DNA of 64,000 nt, taken from assembly GCA_963691815.1 (NCBI GenBank), contig OY829648.1:17018521-17082520 (forward strand), given 5' to 3'. This stretch comes from Echiichthys vipera (Eukaryota; Chordata; Actinopteri; Perciformes; Trachinidae). The notes beneath the pieces are model-generated. The model was not told the origin of the DNA. It did not search any database and saw only the letters and a list, made by a program, of their open reading frames with translations. The position numbers and the translations under genes were made by a program. How positions within the stretch are numbered: the first letter of the stretch is position 1; each line of letters opens with the position of its first letter. Of the stretch, positions 57,001 through 64,000 are shown piece after piece.

Positions 57001-60000
57001 ACAGATAGATAGACTGAGAGTTAATGGCACTGGAGACAGAGATGGAAAGAATCTGCCACCAGTTGGGAAAAGATGGCAAAAGATCAGAAGCATAAGACAT
57101 GAGTGAGTGGGAGGAATGGACATTTTGACTGTAAACCACTGGGAAGAAGTGAGAGAGTCTGAATTAGCCCTGATGACCCTTCACACCCATCTACATGATG
57201 CAGTATCCCTCAGAGGTCTATTGTTGGCCTCCATAACTTTTCTGTTTGGCCAACATCAGAAAACACTGTATACCCAGGAGGCTCTCCTGCAAACTGTAGT
57301 CCAGAGCAGTCAACCTCGACTCCAGAGCAACCTCTGTACAAACAATGTCCATCATAGCAAGAGATTTCATATTGTATCGATGTTTAGAGAGTTCTCTCTT
57401 ACAATAAGTAAAAACACATGAGGTATACCATTCCTCTGTCAGGAGGACAGATACTACTGGTACTAAAAGTAGAAAACATCTAGAATGATGTTAGTTTTGC
57501 AATTTTTTGGGTAGTGGTGGTGGTGTTGGTGGGGGTGGGTGTTAAGCTTATGTAAGAGTGAGAACCGTGCCTGCACAAACAACTGCAGTCCACAACCTGC
57601 GTCTGTCAAGAACCCACTACTCAACTTTAGCCTTGATTTTACGCTCGCCTACAGCTTTTGGAACTTGCCAAACTCAGATCGGAGGCAAATCATGGTTGGT
57701 TCGGCACTTGGAGCTTGTGTTCGATATGTAACCTTTTAAAAGAGGTGAGCCGAGCAGCTCGCTGGTACCTCGTAGACTCATTCGAGATATAGCAGGCTAA
57801 ATATCTGGAGTTGTCAGGGACTCCAAGGGGGGACCAGGGGAATTGCCGCCTGTTACAATAGGAAATTTGCTGCGTATGTGGCCGCTGACAGACCCTGCTG
57901 CCCAAGGGACAGGAGAAGACGAGAGTTGAAGCTTAACTCCTGGCTGAAGGAGAAGCTGCTGCTACAAGCTGCGTTGTCACAGAGACACATCTTCGATGTT
58001 TGATACCGATGCACAAGGCACCCTTGAAAGTCGGATTAAAACACGTTTGGTTTTCAACTTTAAACCCATCTGTGGCAATATTAGATATCAGCAAGTGCTC
58101 CAGTTTCGAGAACACCTTGGTGAAAGATCTTGTGATTTAGTGACTCCTTCAGTGCTGGGAGTGTGAAATAACTTCAAGACTCCTTACACAAGACATCAAG
58201 TTGTGTAGTTTGAACAGTACAGAAAACTGACAACTTGTAAGTCTTGTAGTGAGAACTTGGCAATAGGCAACAACACGTCTTTGTTAGGTTTATGAAAACG
58301 TTTACATTGAAATAAGTAAGTCTGAACTATTTGATTAGGTTAAAGCCACAAAAATACTGACTTTTGGTTTCACATAGCTGGGACACAAACATCAGTCTCC
58401 TCTGTGAAGGTCCGGCATTTGTTTGAACCATCCACCACCTGACCTCCTCAGTATGTGGACTGTGTTGCTCTTTATATCACAGTGCCTGACTTCCTCTGAG
58501 GCAGCCCCACATGTCCTGGCTCAATATTACGTGGGTTATAGATACATATGAAATAGTGCATTACTTTCTGTAGGTATAAGTCAACGTTTGTAAGCACAAA
58601 CAGTGAATTAATACAGTCTGGTATATTTTAGTACTAAATACCTCTGTTCCAGAGACTCTTTATTTGTTTCAGCCCAACCCTGTACCCATCCATCTTTCAG
58701 AATCTGCTCCAGACTAGTCTCCCTCTCAGACCCATTCCCTGTCATCTTGTAAGCCTGCCTTTTCTGAGATATATAATTTACTCCATCAGGGTAATTACTG
58801 TAAGATTGTGTAGTAATCTAGCAGTTAAAACTGCGTAAATGGTCCTGAACTTGAACTTTCTGGTTCTGTTTTTGTTGGTGTTCCAAAGTATTTTCACAAA
58901 CATGGTTTGACACAGGTCTACTGTTATTGCACAACTATTGAAAAGTTTCTCTACTCAGCGTCTCCTGATAGACAGAGGAGGAGAGAACTGTGGGAAAAGA
59001 GGTCAGAGGCGTTGTTTTGGCTGCATGCAGAAGCCTCATAAATCAGAGGCTGTATAAACTAGCTTTGCTGAGAGGAGGACACAGCGGCGTCTGTTAGCCC
59101 ACTGGATCAAAAGCAGGCAAATATAAATAAGTTCTGTGTTGCTGCCTGTATGTGTGAATGTTTAAACAAGCGTGCACATATGTATACATAATTTCCCCAC
59201 AGGGATAATTAAATCTCAGCTTGGCATATTTTATTCTGAATATGTGCAATTATGCATGTGTTTGTGACTAAGCTTTCAAATGCACATGTGTATATTTATA
59301 TGAATCTGGGGAAATCATGCTCCAACCTTTGAAACTACAGTTCCCATAATGCTTTGGCAGATCTAGACAGGAAGTATAATGTTATTATATATGTTATAAT
59401 GTCAGTAGTAATACTGCAAGAGTCCCATTTGTTTGCTTATATTTCCTTACATTTTTGCAAATTGGCACGATTAGAAGAATGCCCATTAATACATTAGCAC
59501 TTCCTGTCCAGAAAACTGTCACTGGATTACTTCAAGACAGAAAAAAACTTCAAAACATGATGATCCTCAGGCAGGCTCAAGTTTGACAGTGATAAAACAG
59601 TTTATTCTAATAAGCTAGACCAGTATGTAACAAAACCTGCCTACTATAAATACTGTCAACTTTTACTCTGCCTTTATCATACATAGTGTTTCACTCTGCT
59701 TATATCAGAGCACTGAGAACGAACTGGGTTTCTGGTTCATATTGGGATATTTAGAGTTGTGTTTTGCTTTGGACAGTGTACAGTCTGCTAGTGGAAGCCA
59801 TGTTGCAATAACAGTATGAACAACTGGAGAGCCAGCCTGACTGGCAATGCAGTGTGTTCTGTGTTATTGGTAGGGTTAGCTTGACAATACCACTTGAGAA
59901 CCCTATGGGGAAAGTATCTGTTGGCACTTTAGTGCAGTTGTAGTTCATAAGAATTTCATCTGGTTAATTGTCTGTATTGTAATTGTTACAATGCATCAAA

Positions 60001-61785
60001 GAGTAAGTTAAAACAGTGGTGATTGGGCATATGACCCACTAATGAAAGCACTTGTACTTTTGCTGCTATGCCATGCAACGTTAGCGGCACTTTTTATGCC
60101 GTTCCCCTTCTGACTTCAGATTTCCTATCAGTGTCACGCTTGTGAAGGCATCACACGCGCAGGTGAGCGCTGCCAATCAGATGAACCCAAGGAGATGAGG
60201 TACCAGAGGCTCACAAGCAATTATATCTTACCGCCAACGCAGCTGCTAAAAATGTATCTCAATTCTTATGGTTTACAACTTTAAACAAGTTTCTGAAATA
60301 GTGAATCATCATAATGATATATAGAAAATAACATCCAGATGTGTCCAATGTGTCAGTTGGATTTCAGAAACACATTTAGTGCCAGCTTACTTTTGATTTA
60401 CTGTTAATGGTTTATGTTCCACACTTCCAGACTCAGATGATGGATTCAGAATTTCTCTGCTGACAATAAAGTTTCTCGTTGTTGCACTAATTGGATGACC
60501 CTAAGCCATAGGTTTTATTCTCATGTGGTTAGAATTACCAAGAAAACAACGTGTTGGGTTGTTTCTCAGCTCAAAGGAAGTGATGCCTGCAGTCATGTCC
60601 TAGAAGAGCGTGGCTGAACACATGACCTCTGAACAAATGCCGGGCTGACCTGTGGTAGCTCAAAGTAAGGAAAGCAGTTTGCTAGAGACTCTGTAGTAGT
60701 TCTCTAGTTCACTCTAGTGACTTCTGTGGTCGATCTATAAATCCGCCTGAGAGACTGAACTTTTATTTCAGTCAGGTTTAGGCACCTGGTTTTTATATGT
60801 TTAATACACACAAAATAAATACATGGAATACACAAAAATACAGTGCACTGACTTCTACAGTAATAAATATGTGGAATACGCACAAATTATTGCGCATTAC
60901 TTTTCATTGTTATATGTACGAACAGTGAATGAGGACAGCTTGTCTCCAGTACCATCACCAAAGCGAGGATGTAGCAACAACAACAAATATGGCAAACTAG
61001 GAAGAGACACTATCTTCTATTAACTTAGGTTGCATTAATGTGAAGCAGTCATTAGCTCGCCAGCAGAATTGCTGGTACCACCACCATGGAAGTGTGTGTA
61101 ATAATGTGACAACACTATGATTTAAGGTTTGCCTGGAAACAGAAAATACTTAGGTTTATTTTAGGGACGAATCATGGGTTCAAATAAGTACTTTGTTTAT
61201 TCATTGTCATGGTTACTAAAATAATAAACATTAACTGTTGGTAGGAAACAGGGAATGAACAGCATTATCCAAAGTTTATGGTTTTATTGCATTTTTCCTA
61301 AACTTCTTGTAGCCAATTTCCCTTCATCCTTGTCAGTGATAGGAAATGTGAAACTGTATTTCTAGATTGTTTTGGTAAAAGCTCATTTATTTTCTCAAGA
61401 ATAAGAAACAGAACAACATTTCACATTACATTATATACTCTTCAAGTGGCACCAAATCAGAGACTGATGGCTAAATTTTACCATAGAGTTGAAACCCTTG
61501 ATAAGCACACAAATAACATTACATCCTTAATAATATATTATTTACCTTTTGACATGCATTTGTTGGGTGCTGTGTGATTGTATGTTGGCAAGTGATTAGT
61601 GATTAGGGTTTCAGGTTTTCACTTAGCCTTGCCAAACATATTCTTATACTCTGCCTTCCCAAGCTAGCCATAAAAATGATAACCCTGTTTTGAAAATGTT
61701 ATTTCTGTCAAAGCCCATCATATCTAAATCACCATATCTTTGCTTGTCCACAGTGAAGGATGTTGTTTTTGAATTAAATCATATT
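52194..61785. other. Non-coding region
   Basis: About 9.6 kb with no supported exon. Short open frames have no recognisable domains or splice context. It includes an AAT microsatellite with an adjoining dispersed repeat near 54.03-54.2 kb. Otherwise I see AT-rich unique-looking sequence. Confidence 0.5.
54031..54200 (+). repeat. (AAT)n microsatellite with dispersed repeat
   Basis: About 11 AAT units are followed by ACATTATATTTGTAAAGCAC, TTTAAATTG and CCCAAAGTGCTAAAATAAG. The TTGTAAAGCACTTTA...CAAAGTGCT pattern is a familiar dispersed fish repeat. Confidence 0.5.
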
Positions 61786-61790
61786 GAATC

Positions 61791-62285
61791 TGTCAGGCCC
61801 AGGCAGGAATGAGGACTCAGATGCGGAGGTTTGCGGATCAAAACTGAATTTATTCCTTGACGAAAAGAATGTGGCACAGAGCAAAAAGGCCACAAACAAA
61901 AAATCACTCCACACAGGAGGAACAAACAAATACCGATACAAAGTACAAAATAAAGTCGCTTATGATTAAACAAGGACTGCAAACACCTAAACATGGAAAC
62001 AATGAACTCAATGGCACGAACAAGACTGTGGAAAAACGCTGGATACATTCGACACAAGGTACGAAATAATCTGGCAACGGGACAGGGGAGAAGACACGGA
62101 CTTTATACACATGAAGGGAGGGAAACCACACATGGAAACAATCGGAGATCAGGGAATTAAGTCAGACTGGTGACACTAGAGGAAGAGCAAGTGACCTGGA
62201 ACGAGAGGAGAGTTACTTTTCAAAATAAAACAGGAAATTCACAAGACAAAAACCCAAAGACAGGACAGACCTCAGCGGCATGACA
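61791..62285 (-). mobile_element. Solo LTR, 495 bp, with 5-bp target duplication
   Basis: On the minus strand it begins TGTCATGCCGCTGAGG and ends CTGGGCCTGACA, with inverted termini TGTCA/TGACA. The exact 5-bp repeat GAATC flanks it (61786-61790 and 62286-62290). A TATAAAG box in minus orientation lies near 62100. No internal retroelement genes adjoin it, so it is a solo LTR. The family is uncertain. Confidence 0.78.
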
Positions 62286-62579
62286 GAATCCACCCTAGGG
62301 ATTTGAGGTTATGGCTATACTGAGATAAAGATAGTATTTTTTTTCTTATTTAAAGTTGCAGTTTGTAACTTATAAAGATATTTTCTGTCATATTTGCACA
62401 AACTCACACTATATCCTGACACTAGTACTCTCTAACACAGTGTAAGTCACTGCTCGTGAAACCTGATCAGACTGTGAAACTAGGCAGCGCTGATCAAATA
62501 TAATCAAGATTCTGTTACTGTATTGCCTTTTTCTTACATAGTCTTGCAAATGTTTTCAGAAACACATTTTAGTGTTTGG

Positions 62580-63150
62580 TCATTCAGACCAAAGATTTGC
62601 GATGAAAAAGTTGCAACAACTTGCAATGTACAGGTCTGCAATGCTCTGAAACCTGCCAGTTCACACCAGTGAGAAGAGGCGAGACGATCTATCATTTCCA
62701 TAGCAACGCCTCTCTGCACTTCCGTTCTAACCTGCGACTTTCTAGGATTTTTTGTAGCTGGATATAATTTGTTGCATTATAAAATATAAATGAGGACTGA
62801 GGTGATAAGATACTCACTACATCAAGATTTCTAGTTGTGATGAAAGGGAGAAAATCAAATTTAATTTCCCTGATTCACTGTTTTGTTTTGGATTGCAGCA
62901 CTCCCTCTCCTAATTCATTGTATCGCTCGCTCGACCCTCTCTCTCTCTCTTTCATGCATGTTGCGCCATTACTGCCATGTCAACCAGCTGACAGTTTGTA
63001 AGTGACTTGACCAGTGTCTTAGGTTCTAAAACCAGCTGCTGGCGATTTGACAAGCTGACAACTTGCAGCATCAGCTGGTTTAAGTCCAGATGAGACGGGT
63101 CAGTTCACACGGTTTTGTCTCACATCACAAATCTTTGGTCTGAACTGGGC
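62580..63150. mobile_element. Small non-autonomous inverted-repeat element
   Basis: Left end TTCAGACCAAAGATTTGCGA and right end, inverted, TTCAGACCAAAGATTTGTGA match for about 24 bases. Inner sequence near both ends is also partly related (GTTGCAAC/ACTTGCA blocks). The length of ~570 bases suggests a MITE-like DNA element. No exact target duplication was found. Confidence 0.5.
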
Positions 63151-64000
63151 TTTGATTGGTTGTTTTCCTTCAGGTGTGATGGAATCTTGAGGATGCTATA
63201 AGCATAGGAGAAATCAGGGGAAGATGACTTTTTCAAAGAATATCTGTCTATACGTTTGCCAGAATATAGTGACAATCTCAGCAAACAACAGCTCTACATC
63301 GTTGCATTACAATTTGGTTACTGAATTGTGTATGCATTTCTAACGGTATGAACATTCTTATCATTTAACTAAAGAAACTAGACTACCTCCATCATAGTTT
63401 GCAGAGTGTGTGTTTTTAAAACACCCAAAACATATGGGGTGTGGACAGTAGAGTACAATTTAAAATAGATTAAAATAAATATCTATTTTTCACATTAAAA
63501 TGAATTAAATCACTGTGTTTCCATGTAGTTAAAACGATCAATTTAATTAATTCAGTACCAGTTAATATGGCTTTTGCTTCAAACCCTGCATAACGAGCTG
63601 TATCACTTGGCAAAACTCAATGTGCACATAGTAAAACTTGCAGCAACCACACAGTAAAAGACAGAGTCTGTGTATCAAGTACTGTAAGTCTCTGCAGTTA
63701 ATCAGTAATCAGTTCAACACTGCTCACAACTTTCTCTGTCCTTTTATTTTCCAACCAAAATGGCGCCTTTGATTGTGATAGTTTACATTAAGGTTCTGAT
63801 TCAAATTCACAGTCAGGAAGAGACACTGATGAGCCCACTGGATGAGTAACAGGATGGCCCGCTGGCTCATTGTGGAAACCAAGCCGGTTCCATTAACAAT
63901 AAACTCCGGTAGCGGTTGCATGATATTTAACCAAACCACAAGCACAAACTTCTCACAGCTTTAAACATTACAGACATCATATCCCTGGCTTGATCACATT
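63151..64000. other. Non-coding region
   Basis: Nothing recognised to the end of the window. Confidence 0.5.

Overview
The window looks like nuclear DNA of a ray-finned (teleost) fish. It is AT-rich and intron-rich, with GT-AG splice sites, long simple repeats, and transposon families typical of teleosts: Tc1, CACTA/EnSpm-like, hAT-like, PIF/Harbinger-like, L2/CR1-type LINEs, tRNA-derived SINEs and solo LTRs. There is no bacterial-style gene layout. Most long open frames are chance or simple-repeat readings.

The only convincing functional genes are three tandem plus-strand copies of hydroxylysine kinase (hykk, formerly AGPHD1), an aminoglycoside-phosphotransferase-fold enzyme of lysine and hydroxylysine breakdown. 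They lie at about 21.98-25.20 kb (copy 1), 30.45-37.38 kb (copy 2) and 43.83-46.99 kb (copy 3). All splice junctions keep phase, giving predicted proteins of 356, 359 and 359 residues. Copy 2 is a mosaic: its upstream region, start micro-exon and exon 1 match copy 3, while its last three exons and a downstream flank match copy 1. Copy 3 keeps the HGD catalytic loop but has Ser-Leu where copies 1 and 2 have Gly-Asp in the DFGD motif.

Layout: 1-8600, non-coding with a GTT repeat. 8601-14488, a decayed CACTA-like transposon holding remnants of a transposase-like gene and of a PB1-like/SAMD3-like gene. 14590-15180, an L2-type LINE fragment. 15.2-21.9 kb, non-coding with an unidentified coding-like fragment and a 455-bp solo LTR with 5-bp target duplications. 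22-25.2 kb, hykk copy 1. 26.2-27.8 kb, a dead Tc1 element. 28.6-29.9 kb, a PIF/Harbinger-like element arranged X-Y-X'-Y', where the primed parts are inverted copies. 30.4-37.4 kb, hykk copy 2, whose first intron holds a 1.93-kb hAT-like element with an 8-bp target duplication beside an ETS/CRE-like motif cluster. 37.46-37.79 kb, a CT/AT tract. 39.2-42.7 kb, an L2/CR1-type LINE split by an antisense 3' fragment of the same family. 43.8-47 kb, hykk copy 3. 47-64 kb, mostly non-coding with a tandemly duplicated CT microsatellite, SINEs, a second solo LTR and a small inverted-repeat element.

I saw no tRNA or rRNA gene, CRISPR array or prokaryotic operon. No wholly new system is evident. The best leads are the mosaic kinase gene, the altered active-site loop of copy 3, the interleaved inverted repeat, the two-gene CACTA-like element and the transposon-flanked motif cluster in copy 2. 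Names of repeat families come from recognised motifs, not from a database search.
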